Below, piece after piece: positions 43,295-52,330 of a DNA stretch of 63,815 nucleotides; position 1 is the stretch's first letter, and every line of letters starts with the position of its first letter. The position numbers were made by a program, and so were the translations under genes. The stretch spans positions 1 to 63,815 of the forward strand of contig JANWIY010000027.1 of NCBI GenBank assembly GCA_025449645.1, given 5' to 3'. The stretch comes from Chitinophagaceae bacterium. Its GTDB lineage: Bacteria > Bacteroidota > Bacteroidia > Chitinophagales > Chitinophagaceae. The notes beneath the pieces were generated by a model. It was not told where the DNA came from, searched no databases, and saw only the letters and a program-made list of their open reading frames with translations.

Positions 43295-44326
43295 ATGTTA
43301 TGCTTTTCCAGACCCTTTCTTTTTGCCGTATTCGTATGTCTCGTGATCCTTAATGGCTGCGGAAATGGTCCGGCCATTTCCCCCCAATCGCCGGTTGAAA
43401 CCAATCCGGCTTATTCCAGTCTCAATGACAGCATTGACCTTTCTCCCAATGATGCTTCGCTTTACCTGCGACGTGCCAACCGCCTTTCTCTCGCCAACGC
43501 TCATGAGCTGGCTTACGGTGATTTCAAAAAAGCCTGGTCGCTTAAGGCTTCCGAAGACATCGCTTTACCCTATGCGGCCAATCTGCAGATCCTCGGTAAA
43601 ACCGCAGAGCGGCTTGCCCTGCTTAAATCCTGCAGCACGAAATTTCCGGATAACCAGCGTTTGCAGCGCCTGCTGGCAGATGCATACGGAGCTGCCGGAA
43701 ACAATGATCTCGCCCTGAGTCAGTACCAGCAGATATTAAATCGGGATCCGAAGGATTTTGAATCCTGGTATGAGGAAGCACTCCTCCTGGAGCAACTAAA
43801 AGATACTGCGGAGGCCATCAGCGCTCTGCGCAAAGCGTATGAATTGCAGGGAGTAAGTTCTTATGGTCTCGAACTGGCCCATTTGTACGCAGAACAAAAA
43901 AATCCAAAGGCCCTGGAGATTTGCAATTTCATCCTGAAGCAGGATTCAGGGTCTTCGCTCATAGATCCGCTTTTCATCAAAGGAATTTACTATTCAAATA
44001 TAAAAAGGTATCCGCAGGCCATTGCCCAATTTGATTCATGTATCCTGCGCGACTGGAAAACGACCGATGCTTATCTGGAAAAAGGAATAGCTTATTATCA
44101 CCTGAAGAATTATAATGCGGCAATCAATACTTTCAACATGGCTGTAACCGTTTCCAATACGGATCCTGATGCCTATTACTGGTTGGGAAGATGCTATGAA
44201 GCATCCCACCGGAATGCAGATGCGATCAGCAATTATCAAAAGACGCTCTCGCTGGATAAAAGTTTTACGGATGCAAAAGAGGGGATCAAAAGACTTCAAT
44301 CCGGATTTGGGGATGCTTCGCACTAA
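43295..44326 (+). CDS. Tetratricopeptide-repeat lipoprotein
   Basis: 343 residues. The signal ends in a lipobox (VILNGCGN), so it is probably anchored in an envelope membrane. About eight TPR units follow, for example ASLYLRRANRLSLANAHELAYGDFKKAW, ALSQYQQILNRDPKDFESWYEEALLLEQLKDTAEAISALRKAYEL and TDAYLEKGIAYYHLKNYNAAINTFNMAV. TPR proteins hold partner proteins; no enzyme domain is present. Its transcript is predicted to begin at the start codon. Confidence 0.9.
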   Translation: MLCFSRPFLFAVFVCLVILNGCGNGPAISPQSPVETNPAYSSLNDSIDLSPNDASLYLRRANRLSLANAHELAYGDFKKAWSLKASEDIALPYAANLQILGKTAERLALLKSCSTKFPDNQRLQRLLADAYGAAGNNDLALSQYQQILNRDPKDFESWYEEALLLEQLKDTAEAISALRKAYELQGVSSYGLELAHLYAEQKNPKALEICNFILKQDSGSSLIDPLFIKGIYYSNIKRYPQAIAQFDSCILRDWKTTDAYLEKGIAYYHLKNYNAAINTFNMAVTVSNTDPDAYYWLGRCYEASHRNADAISNYQKTLSLDKSFTDAKEGIKRLQSGFGDASH

Positions 44327-44357
44327 GATTACATTTGACAATGGACAGTTGTCATGG

Positions 44358-44436
44358 ATTATGAATTATGGGTTATGAATTATGAGTTATTAATCATCCA
44401 ACATTCATAACCCATAATTCATAACCCATAATTCCT
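44358..44436. repeat. Palindromic ATAATTCATAACCC word element
   Basis: Left arm 44358-44392 (ATTATGAATTATGGGTTATGAATTATG) and right arm 44402-44436 (CATAACCCATAATTCATAACCCATAATTC) are near-perfect complements over a 10-nt loop. It lies between the TPR gene stop codon and rpe. Confidence 0.75.
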
Positions 44437-44470
44437 AACGACCGTCCATTCTTTAGCTAAAACCTACTAA

Positions 44471-45118
44471 ATGCCCCTTATCGCCCCTTCTCTTCTGGCT
44501 TCCGACTTTCTTCACCTGGCAGATGCATGTAAAATGGTGAACGAAAGTGAAGCCGACTGGTTTCACCTGGATGTAATGGATGGCCGCTTTGTGCCGAATA
44601 TCAGTTATGGGATCCCCGTGATCGAACATATTCGAAAAGTTGCCCGGAAACCATGCGACGTACACCTGATGATCGAGGAACCGGAAAAACTCACTCCTGC
44701 TTTTAAAATGGCTGGAGCAGACATGCTCATCGTTCATCTGGAGACCTGCAGGAACCTGCACAGCAATATCCAGCAGATCCGTTCGCTGGGTATGAAGCCG
44801 GCGGTGGCCGTAAATCCGCATACACCTGTTGAACTGCTAAAAGATATTTTATTCGATCTGCATCATGTGCTCATCATGACTGTAAATCCTGGATTCGGCG
44901 GGCAATCCTTCATCCCCCATTCTATTGAAAAAGTTCGCGAATTGAGAAAAATGATTGCAAAAACCGGTAAAGAAATTCTGATTGAAGTGGACGGGGGAAT
45001 CACACTGGAGAATGCAGCCAGTCTGGTTGAAGCCGGCGCCGATATTCTTGTTGCCGGCTCATCCGTTTTCCAGGCAAAAGATCCTGCGCGGGTAATCCAC
45101 CTACTCAAAAACAGCTAA
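44471..45118 (+). CDS. rpe: Ribulose-phosphate 3-epimerase
   Basis: 215 residues, TIM barrel. It interconverts ribulose-5-phosphate and xylulose-5-phosphate. Motifs: IAPSLLASDFLHL, FHLDVMDGRFVPNISYG (metal His/Asp), DVHLMIEEPE, TVNPGFGGQSFI and EVDGGITLENA (metal Asp). Full length. The TonB-dependent receptor gene follows 8 nt after its stop, an odd pairing that suggests shared transcription. Confidence 0.98.
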   Translation: MPLIAPSLLASDFLHLADACKMVNESEADWFHLDVMDGRFVPNISYGIPVIEHIRKVARKPCDVHLMIEEPEKLTPAFKMAGADMLIVHLETCRNLHSNIQQIRSLGMKPAVAVNPHTPVELLKDILFDLHHVLIMTVNPGFGGQSFIPHSIEKVRELRKMIAKTGKEILIEVDGGITLENAASLVEAGADILVAGSSVFQAKDPARVIHLLKNS

Positions 45119-45126
45119 ACCTGATC

Positions 45127-47637
45127 ATGGCGAAGGGCGGGAAAAAATACCTGGTTTGCTGCTTACCGTTTGTCTTTTTTGTATTATTGCTTTACCCCTG
45201 CACGCATGCGCTTGCACAGAAGCCGACTGCTGTGATCTCCGGAAAAGTGTTCGATGAAAATGAGAAGCCTCTTTCAAATGTGTCGATTATTGTGCTTGGC
45301 CGGGAAACAGGCATCATCAGCTCGGATTCGGGAACATTCCGTTTACGCGTCCCCGCCGATAAAGCCTTTGCCCTGCTCTTTTCTTACACTGGCTACAAGA
45401 CCAACCAACAGAATTTCTTGCTGAATGACAAAGAAGAAGAACACGTACTGATCCGTATGGAAAAATCCATCGATGCACTGAAGGATGTAACAGTTCGTGA
45501 TGAGAACGACCGTAAAGAAGCGGGGCTTATCCGGATCAATCCGAAGGATGCGATCAATATACCATCGCCGACCGGAGGCATTGAAAGCCTGATCAAGGTA
45601 TTTGTTGGTTCAACAAATGAACTTACTTCCCAATATTCCGTACGAGGCGGTAACTATGACGAAAACCTGATCTATGTAAATGATTTTGAAATATACCGTC
45701 CCTACCTCGTCAGTAATGCACAACAGGAAGGATTGAGCTTCATCAATCCGGAGATGACACGGAACGTCAGCTTTTACAACGGCGGATACCAGGCTAAATA
45801 CGGAGATAAGATTTCCTCTGTGCTGGACATTCAATATAAAAACCCAAAACAACTCGGTGGCTCAGCATATATCGGTTTGCTGGAGCAGGGTCTGGAACTG
45901 GAAGGAGCCACAAAAGATAAGCGGTTCAGCTGGCTCATCGGATTGCGTAACAGAAGTAATAAAAATCTCCTCAACTCCCAGGAAACAAAAGGAAATTATA
46001 TTCCTTCCTCGAGCGACATACAAGGTCTTTTCAGTTATCAGCTCGACAAAAAAAATTCCCTTGAACTATTTTCCGTCTATTCGCAAACTGCCTTCACCCT
46101 GATTCCCCAATCCGCCCAACTTACAAGTGCTGTATTTTCCCCGTATTTTACTTCGGACCTGGCCCTCGATGTTTTTTTTAACGGGCAGGAGAAGGACCTT
46201 TATTCGACCAGTCTGTTTGGGCTTACCTGGAATCATCAGCCGAATAAAGACCTGAAATTAAAATGGATGATTTCACGATTTAATGATCTGGAGCACGAAT
46301 CCTATGATATCACCGGTGATTATTTGTTCGGAGAAAGAGATTTTGATAAAACCAGTTCGGACTATGGCAATATTGTCAACCCCCTGGGCGCAGGAACCTA
46401 TCAGAATTACGCAAGGGATATGCTGAACATCACCATCCTGAATTTTTCGCACAAAGGGTATTACACCCGCAGCAATCATTTCTTACAATGGGGAGTTTCA
46501 GCTGAGCAGGAAACAGTGCATGATCAGCTGAATGAATGGCAATACCAGGACTCAGCAGGATATTCCCTGCCTTATCAACCCGGTTCCCTCCTGTTATTCA
46601 GTGCAGAGAAAGGTCAGGCAGATCTCGTGTCTGGCCGCTTTACGGGTTTTGTACAGGATAATATTTCCTTTAACGACGCACGGGCATTTACGCTGCAATC
46701 CGGCGTCAGAATAAATTACAACACGCTCAACCGTGAAACTATAGTTTCTCCGCGTGCAGGATTTTCATGGAAACCCAGAAAGGGGAATCAGGACGTCGTC
46801 TACCGGGGCGCCATCGGGATTTATGATCAACCTCCTTTTTATCGCGAACTGAGGAAACCGGATGGTTCACTCAATACGGATCTCAAAGCACAAAAAAGCT
46901 GGCAGGTGGTTGCCGGCGCAGATTTTAATTTTCATGCCAAAGAGAAACCTTTCCGCCTATCCGTGGAAGCCTACTATAAAAATCTATGGGATGTGGATCC
47001 TTATGATATAAATAACGTGCATATTCAATATTATGGCACGAACAACGCCAGGGCCTATGCCGCGGGCATAGAAGGGAGATTATTTGGGAACCTCGTAAAA
47101 GATGCGGAAAGCTGGATCAGCATAGGGCTCATGCATACTATGGAGAAAATTGAGGGAGCCGAATATTATAATTACACTGTTGATTCACTAAACAGGCCGG
47201 TCGACAGCACCCTGGTTCATCAGGGCTGGATAAGAAGACCGACTGACCGATTGCTTACCCTTGGGATGTTTATCCAGGATTATTTATCGACAAATAAAAA
47301 TTTCAAAGTATATCTGAACCTGCTTTATGGCAGCAACCTCCCGTTCAGCATTCCGGGAAGTGTCAAATACCGTGACGCTTTGATTATTGATCCTTATATA
47401 CGGGCAGATATCGGATTCAGTGCACTCCTGCTGGATAATGACAAAAGCAACCGGAGAAGTCATAATCCTTTCCGGAACCTCGAAAATATCTGGGCCACAC
47501 TGGAAGTTTTTAATCTCATTGACAGGGAGAATACCATCTCTTATCTGCTCATAAAGGACTTTGCAAATACAACTTATGCCATGCCGCAACGCCTCACACC
47601 CCGGCTAATCAATCTCAAACTGATTACCCGGTTCTAA
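45127..47637 (+). CDS. TonB-dependent outer-membrane receptor with carboxypeptidase-like regulatory domain
   Basis: 836 residues. A signal peptide (hydrophobic VCCLPFVFFVLLLYP, ending HALAQ) is followed by a carboxypeptidase-like domain (AVISGKVFDENEKPLSNVSIIVLG) at about 35-115. A plug domain (GGIESLIKVFVGSTNELTSQYSVRGGNYDENLIYVNDFEIYRP) at about 150-260 and a long beta-barrel ending LINLKLITRF at the C-terminus complete it. It takes up an unknown ligand through the outer membrane with TonB energy. No SusD partner is next to it. It probably shares a transcript with rpe. Confidence 0.92.
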   Translation: MAKGGKKYLVCCLPFVFFVLLLYPCTHALAQKPTAVISGKVFDENEKPLSNVSIIVLGRETGIISSDSGTFRLRVPADKAFALLFSYTGYKTNQQNFLLNDKEEEHVLIRMEKSIDALKDVTVRDENDRKEAGLIRINPKDAINIPSPTGGIESLIKVFVGSTNELTSQYSVRGGNYDENLIYVNDFEIYRPYLVSNAQQEGLSFINPEMTRNVSFYNGGYQAKYGDKISSVLDIQYKNPKQLGGSAYIGLLEQGLELEGATKDKRFSWLIGLRNRSNKNLLNSQETKGNYIPSSSDIQGLFSYQLDKKNSLELFSVYSQTAFTLIPQSAQLTSAVFSPYFTSDLALDVFFNGQEKDLYSTSLFGLTWNHQPNKDLKLKWMISRFNDLEHESYDITGDYLFGERDFDKTSSDYGNIVNPLGAGTYQNYARDMLNITILNFSHKGYYTRSNHFLQWGVSAEQETVHDQLNEWQYQDSAGYSLPYQPGSLLLFSAEKGQADLVSGRFTGFVQDNISFNDARAFTLQSGVRINYNTLNRETIVSPRAGFSWKPRKGNQDVVYRGAIGIYDQPPFYRELRKPDGSLNTDLKAQKSWQVVAGADFNFHAKEKPFRLSVEAYYKNLWDVDPYDINNVHIQYYGTNNARAYAAGIEGRLFGNLVKDAESWISIGLMHTMEKIEGAEYYNYTVDSLNRPVDSTLVHQGWIRRPTDRLLTLGMFIQDYLSTNKNFKVYLNLLYGSNLPFSIPGSVKYRDALIIDPYIRADIGFSALLLDNDKSNRRSHNPFRNLENIWATLEVFNLIDRENTISYLLIKDFANTTYAMPQRLTPRLINLKLITRF

Positions 47638-47781
47638 AGCCAGTCCGGGATCCTTTCCAGAAAAGAATGAAAATTTCCCAAATAGGGATAATTCTTCCCT
47701 GCATTCACCAGTCAAGTGATTGTAAATCAGTAATTTAATTATTGGCAAATAAATAGATAGTTAAGTAGTAAATCGAACCTT

Positions 47782-47937
47782 ATGAAATCAACTTTAAAAA
47801 ACCTGCTCGAAATGCTCAAAGAACTGATTCCTGAAACAAATCAGGACCAGCAGGAATATAATAACATGCGACTCATACCTGTTCCGGTAAGACCACGGGA
47901 ACAGAAAAGGCCGAGTCCATTTAATACCGTTAGATAA
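47782..47937 (+). CDS. Small hypothetical protein, first gene of a two-gene unit
   Basis: 51 residues: amphipathic helix-like start (MKSTLKNLLEMLKELIPE), a Gln-rich middle and a basic, Pro/Arg-rich end (PVPVRPREQKRPSPFNTVR). No signal peptide. Its stop codon overlaps the next start (TAATG), so the two are translationally coupled. I do not recognise it. Codon usage is normal and the spacing is tight, which supports a real gene. Confidence 0.6.
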   Translation: MKSTLKNLLEMLKELIPETNQDQQEYNNMRLIPVPVRPREQKRPSPFNTVR

Positions 47938-48239
47938 TGTATTATCTAGAAGAGGATCTTACTCCTAAACCCGTTTCCAATATGGATATATCATCCTACC
48001 CAGAAAAATTTTCCGACGACATTATCGTAGAAATCAGTGCGGATGCCGAAGATCATTGCATCATCGTATTGGCCAATCAATCCGGACGCATACGAAGAAT
48101 GATGGGCGTAAATCTGAACCAGGGGAGAAATAATATCCACGTAGAAAATGTTGATACACTTGAATCCGGATTATATCAGCTCAGCGTTAAGAATACCGAT
48201 TCAACACTATTGTATACTTCGATACTTACGAAATCATAA
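47937..48239 (+). CDS. Small protein resembling a stand-alone T9SS-type sorting domain
   Basis: 100 residues without any signal peptide. From about residue 28 the pattern IIVEISADAEDHCIIVLANQSGRIRRMMGVNLNQGRNNIHVENVDTLESGLYQLSVKN follows the beta-sandwich of type A T9SS C-terminal domains (G-R-hydrophobic, N/D-x-L-x-x-G-x-Y-x-L). No cargo is attached and there is no Sec signal, so it is either a cytoplasmic decoy or regulator, or a domain of convergent design (inference). Coupled by overlapping TAATG to the 51-residue gene; followed by an intrinsic terminator. Confidence 0.6.
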   Translation: MYYLEEDLTPKPVSNMDISSYPEKFSDDIIVEISADAEDHCIIVLANQSGRIRRMMGVNLNQGRNNIHVENVDTLESGLYQLSVKNTDSTLLYTSILTKS

Positions 48240-48307
48240 CAAAATATTCAATAACCATTACCTAAGCCTGCCAAGTTTTTAATAGCTGCACTTTTATAAG
48301 GATTACG

Positions 48308-48338
48308 AAGGGGCCTTTCCAGGCTCCTTCTTTTTTTC
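48308..48338 (+). terminator. Intrinsic terminator of the two-gene unit
   Basis: AAGGGGCC, loop TTTCCA, GGCTCCTT (one mismatch), then a run of eight T residues, 69 nt after the last stop codon. Confidence 0.8.
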
Positions 48339-48398
48339 ACTAACACTGGATTAAGGCGTCACATTTCTGCGTGGTGTCGGCTATTATTCTGCATCGAC

Positions 48399-48406
48399 TA
48401 ACTTTG
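48399..48406 (+). promoter_or_regulatory. Promoter of pdxJ
   Basis: TAACTTTG ends 4 nt before the pdxJ ATG, predicting a leaderless mRNA. Confidence 0.6.
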
Positions 48407-48410
48407 TGCC

Positions 48411-49133
48411 ATGACAAAGCTCTCCGTAAACATCAACAAGTTTGCAACTCTTCGTAACAGCCGCGGCGGCAATAATCCTGATGTGCTCAAGGCAGCCATA
48501 GATGCGCAACGTTTCGGAGCCGATGGCGTTACTGTTCATCCCAGACCAGATGAACGGCATATCCGATATCAGGATGTTTATGATATTAAGAAGATCATCA
48601 CGACTGAATTCAATATTGAGGGCAACTGTCAGGAACAGAAATTCATTGATCTTGTCCTGGATGTGAAGCCCGATCAGGTTACACTGGTGCCGGACGCCCT
48701 CGGCCAGATTACTTCCAATCATGGATGGGATACGATCAGGCATGAGGTTTATCTAAAAGAAACCATTGCTGTTTTTAAAAAAGCCGGTATCCGGGTGTCC
48801 ATTTTTGTAGATCCATCGGAGAAAATGGTGGAAGCCGCTTCCAAAACGGGAACAGACCGCGTTGAATTGTATACGGAAGCATACGCCAGAGGATTCCATC
48901 AAAACAAAGAACAGGCAATCGCAGCCTATCTGGCGGCTGCAGAAAAGGCAAAATCCGCGGGCTTAGGTGTTAATGCAGGCCACGATCTTGATCTGGAGAA
49001 CCTTCATTATTTTTCGCAGTCCATCCCCTGGCTTGATGAAGTATCCATCGGTCATGCACTGATCAGCGATGCGTTATACCTGGGATATGAAAACGCCGTA
49101 CAATTGTACAAAAGACAATTAAAAATTGGTTAG
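48411..49133 (+). CDS. pdxJ: Pyridoxine 5'-phosphate synthase
   Basis: 240 residues, TIM barrel. It condenses 1-deoxyxylulose-5-phosphate with 3-amino-1-hydroxyacetone phosphate in de novo vitamin B6 synthesis. KLSVNINKFATLRNSRGG, GVTVHPRPDERHIR (catalytic His, phosphate site), EGNCQ, YTEAYA and VNAGHDLDLENL are the family motifs. Its stop codon overlaps that of the convergent TlpA-like gene by 4 nt. Confidence 0.98.
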   Translation: MTKLSVNINKFATLRNSRGGNNPDVLKAAIDAQRFGADGVTVHPRPDERHIRYQDVYDIKKIITTEFNIEGNCQEQKFIDLVLDVKPDQVTLVPDALGQITSNHGWDTIRHEVYLKETIAVFKKAGIRVSIFVDPSEKMVEAASKTGTDRVELYTEAYARGFHQNKEQAIAAYLAAAEKAKSAGLGVNAGHDLDLENLHYFSQSIPWLDEVSIGHALISDALYLGYENAVQLYKRQLKIG

Positions 49134-50227
49134 TTACATCCCAGCAGTTCGCAGAGCCTGGAATCGAGGTCGGGTCCACGCAGGTTTTTTGCAATGATCT
49201 TTCCATTCGGATCAATCAGGAAGTTCTGCGGTATCTGCTGGATCCTGTATTTTGCAGCTGCTTCATTGTTCCAGAATTTCAAATCGCTGACCTGTTGCCA
49301 GTCAAGTTTGTCATCCTGAATTGCTTTTATCCAGGGACTGCGCTCACGATCCAGGGAAACGCCCAGCACAGTGAAATTCTTGGATTTGAATTTTCCATAA
49401 ACTGCCAGTACGTTTGGGTTTTCCATTCGGCAGGGGCGGCACCAGCTCGCCCAAAAATCCACAAGCACGTATTTTCCTTTGAATGAGGACAGGCTTACAG
49501 GCTTACCGGAAGTATCATTCTGGGTAAAATCGATTTCGTTTGTACCCACAGCCCCTATCTTTCCGTTTTCTATTTGTTCTTTAAGGTACTTACCGTACAT
49601 GCTCTCCTGAACAACAGGTGACAAGCCAAGGAATCTGCGTTCCAACAGCAGCGGATCATCCGTGAGTTGGTTTGTTACGACCAGCACAAAAGCGCTTACG
49701 AAAGAAGACCTTTTTTGCTGGATAAAACTATCAATTTTTGATTCAATTATGCCGGCCGTACTATTGTACAACACACCAAGGGAATCTCTTTTGAGCGATC
49801 CTTCAGGCGAATTCGCTAACTGGCCAAGGCTATTCAGTCTGGAGAAATAAGGATTAAAAACCTGCTGAAAGCTCATGAAATCATCCTCATTCGAGGAGCC
49901 AGTTACTTTCAGCGTGGCCAGATCTTCCACTGAACCATCAATTTTTATGTTTTCATTTCCGATAAAGAGAACGGTTTTCTTTTTTGGGCCGCCAAAATTC
50001 AATTCATAAAGATTAGGCTCCGGAATTACTCCTTTCAGGCTGAACGCACCCCCGCTCACAGCAGACCTTGCAATGGTATCTGTTGGCTTATTGGCATCTG
50101 TAACAAAAACATCCGACCGTTCAGCCAGCCCCTTGATATGGCCACTGATGCTGAACCCTGCGGGCTTGACATTTTGCGCATTTGCCCATCCAATCAGGCT
50201 CCAAACAATAATCAGTACTTTTTTCAT
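49130..50227 (-). CDS. TlpA-like thioredoxin-fold protein with N-terminal DUF4369 domain
   Basis: 365 residues. Signal peptide MKKVLIIVWSLIGWANAQ, then a DUF4369-like beta domain (FSISGHIKGLAERSDVFV), a helical middle, and a C-terminal TlpA/AhpC-TSA domain with the redox motif DFWASWCRPCRMENP near residue 257 and cis-Pro IPQNFLIDPNGKI. A periplasmic disulfide reductase. It starts 8 nt after the hisIE stop codon, so it is the last gene of the long his/trp run; the link to amino-acid synthesis is not obvious. Confidence 0.92.
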   Translation of the reverse strand: MKKVLIIVWSLIGWANAQNVKPAGFSISGHIKGLAERSDVFVTDANKPTDTIARSAVSGGAFSLKGVIPEPNLYELNFGGPKKKTVLFIGNENIKIDGSVEDLATLKVTGSSNEDDFMSFQQVFNPYFSRLNSLGQLANSPEGSLKRDSLGVLYNSTAGIIESKIDSFIQQKRSSFVSAFVLVVTNQLTDDPLLLERRFLGLSPVVQESMYGKYLKEQIENGKIGAVGTNEIDFTQNDTSGKPVSLSSFKGKYVLVDFWASWCRPCRMENPNVLAVYGKFKSKNFTVLGVSLDRERSPWIKAIQDDKLDWQQVSDLKFWNNEAAAKYRIQQIPQNFLIDPNGKIIAKNLRGPDLDSRLCELLGCN

Positions 50228-50235
50228 GAACCTTT

Positions 50236-50835
50236 TTACTTTTTAATATTCCTTCCCTTAAGAACGTCAACCACGTCCTGCAAATTATGTCCCTTGGCCT
50301 GTAGAAGGATCAGATAGTGAAAAAGCAGGTCAGCCGCCTCATTCAAAAACAAAGAATCATCCTGGTCTTTGGCCTCAATGATCAGCTCAACGGTTTCTTC
50401 TCCTACTTTTTGTGCGATCTTATTGATCCCCTTCTTGAACAATCCGGCAACATAAGAGTTCTCCTCGGGATTGATTTTTCTTTTCCTGATGATCCCTTCC
50501 AGTTCCGGCAAAAATCCCCCGGGTTCATTTTTTTCATTCCAGCAGGTATCTGCACCCGTATGACAAACAGGTCCGGTCGGGATGGCCTGGATCAGCAATG
50601 TATCCAGGTCGCAGTCAAGCGCCAGGCTTTTAAGCATAAGGAAATGGCCGCTTTCCTCTCCTTTTGTCCACAACCTTTTTTTTGAACGGCTGTAAAAAGT
50701 AAGCTTGCCCAGTTCATTTGTTTTATCGAAGGCTGCCTGGTTCATAAAGCCCAGCATCAGTACCTTATGTGTAAGTTCATCCTGAACAATGGCAGGCACC
50801 AGACCATCGCCGTATTTTGAAAAATTGATCTCCAT
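50236..50835 (-). CDS. hisIE: Bifunctional phosphoribosyl-AMP cyclohydrolase / phosphoribosyl-ATP pyrophosphatase
   Basis: 199 residues. HisI part (1-108): VLMLGFMNQAAF, GKLTFYSRSKKRLWTKGEESGHFL, then DCDLDTLLIQA and GPVCHTGADTCW with metal ligands. HisE part (about 112-195): KKGINKIAQKVGEETVELIIEAKD and LLFHYLILL. It performs steps 2 and 3 of histidine synthesis. Ten nt separate it from hisF. Confidence 0.98.
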   Translation of the reverse strand: MEINFSKYGDGLVPAIVQDELTHKVLMLGFMNQAAFDKTNELGKLTFYSRSKKRLWTKGEESGHFLMLKSLALDCDLDTLLIQAIPTGPVCHTGADTCWNEKNEPGGFLPELEGIIRKRKINPEENSYVAGLFKKGINKIAQKVGEETVELIIEAKDQDDSLFLNEAADLLFHYLILLQAKGHNLQDVVDVLKGRNIKK

Positions 50836-50845
50836 ACAAACAAAA

Positions 50846-51604
50846 TTAGATTCTTATACTGATACCCAATCCCTTCAGAAATTCTTTTAGGTCAGGAATA
50901 GGAATTTCACGAAAATGAAAGATACTGGCGGCAAGAGCTGCATCGGCACACCCTTCCCGGAATACGTCTGCAAAATGTTGCATATTACCACCTCCTCCCG
51001 ATGCAATAACCGGAACAGGCAGACCCAGGGCAAGCATACGGGTCAGTTCGAGGGCGAAGCCTTTTTTCGTTCCATCCTGGTCCATTGATGTGAGCAGGAT
51101 TTCACCTGCACCGAGATCCACCCCCTTTTTTGCCCAATCCATGCAAACTGTCTCTGTAGCCACCCGCCCTCCATTCAGGTGAACGTAGTATTTCCCATCA
51201 CCAGCTTTTTTCGCATCGATGGCCAGCACAATGCACTGGCTTCCGAATTCCCTGGCGAGCCCGGCAATAAGAGGCGGGTTTTTGAAAGCCGCGGTATTTA
51301 CGGAAATCTTATCTGCTCCGTTTTCAAGCAAAACCTGCACATCCTTTATGGATGAAATACCGCCGCCCACGGTAAAGGGGATATTGATATGATGTGCGAT
51401 CCGACGCGCCAGCGAACTGAGGGTCTTTCTTTTTTCGTTGGTAGCCGTGATGTCCAGGAATACCAGCTCATCCGCACCTTCCTGAGCATACCGTGAACCG
51501 AGTTCTACCGGATCGCCGGCATCACGCAGGTTGAGGAAGTTCGTTCCTTTTACTGTCCGTCCGTTTTGAATATCCAGACATGGTATAATTCTTTTAGTCA
51601 GCAT
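50846..51604 (-). CDS. hisF: Imidazole glycerol phosphate synthase, cyclase subunit
   Basis: 252 residues, (beta/alpha)8 barrel. [18 protein letters not shown] holds the first catalytic Asp, [13 protein letters not shown] the second, and [11 protein letters not shown] and IASGGGG the phosphate loops. It uses ammonia delivered by HisH. It overlaps hisA by 7 nt. Confidence 0.98.
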   Translation of the reverse strand: MLTKRIIPCLDIQNGRTVKGTNFLNLRDAGDPVELGSRYAQEGADELVFLDITATNEKRKTLSSLARRIAHHINIPFTVGGGISSIKDVQVLLENGADKISVNTAAFKNPPLIAGLAREFGSQCIVLAIDAKKAGDGKYYVHLNGGRVATETVCMDWAKKGVDLGAGEILLTSMDQDGTKKGFALELTRMLALGLPVPVIASGGGGNMQHFADVFREGCADAALAASIFHFREIPIPDLKEFLKGLGISIRI

Positions 51605-52317
51605 CTGGCCAGATCCTTGAGCTTAATCAGTCCTTCATAAATTGCTTTCCCCACAATGGCTCCCCTGCAACCCAGTTCTTCCAGTTTAAAAATATCATCC
51701 AGGGAACGTATTCCTCCGCTGGCGATAAAATGCAGGTCCGGAAATTTCTGCACAATATTTTTATATAAGTCCAGGGAAGGCCCTTTCATGGCGCCATCCA
51801 GATTGATATCGGTACAGAAAATCCTGGATATGCCCGCCCGAATATACTTCTCAATAAAATCATAAATCCAGGTATCCGTATCTTCCTGCCAACCGCTGAT
51901 TGAGATTTTTTCTTCCCGAACATCTGCACCCAGTAGAAAACGGCTCACACCAAATTTCACCAGCCACTCCAGAAAAAGTTTTTCGTCTTTGACTGCAACG
52001 CTGCCAATTGTAGCAAATGCTGCGCCCGAATCGAATACGATCTGCAAATCCTTACTGCTTGAAATACCTCCTCCAAAATCAATGATCAGGCTGGTTTTAC
52101 CCGCCAGTGTTTCCAGTACGGTCCAGTTTTTCACTGTTCCCTGCCTGGCTCCATCCAGGTCTACCAGGTGCAGTCTTTTTAGTCCTGCATCCTCAAACTG
52201 CCGCGCAACTTCCAACGGATGTTCATTATATATTCTCTGACGGGAATAGTCGCCCTGAACAAGCCGGACACATTTTCCGTTCAAAATATCAATAGCAGGA
52301 ATCACTTCGATAGACAT
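51598..52317 (-). CDS. hisA: ProFAR isomerase
   Basis: 239 residues, (beta/alpha)8 barrel closely related to His[23 protein letters not shown] has the catalytic Asp; [19 protein letters not shown] the second; DFGGGISS and IASGGIRS the phosphate-binding loops. The ATG at 52317 lies 13 nt after hisH; a GTG two codons earlier (52323) is the alternative. Confidence 0.97.
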   Translation of the reverse strand: MSIEVIPAIDILNGKCVRLVQGDYSRQRIYNEHPLEVARQFEDAGLKRLHLVDLDGARQGTVKNWTVLETLAGKTSLIIDFGGGISSSKDLQIVFDSGAAFATIGSVAVKDEKLFLEWLVKFGVSRFLLGADVREEKISISGWQEDTDTWIYDFIEKYIRAGISRIFCTDINLDGAMKGPSLDLYKNIVQKFPDLHFIASGGIRSLDDIFKLEELGCRGAIVGKAIYEGLIKLKDLARC

Positions 52318-52330
52318 ATACACAATAAAC

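Noticed and set aside
44341-44358. GACAATGGACAGTTGTC as a stand-alone regulator site
   Set aside because: It is a flank of the ATAATTCATAACCC palindrome and no second copy is found near a promoter.
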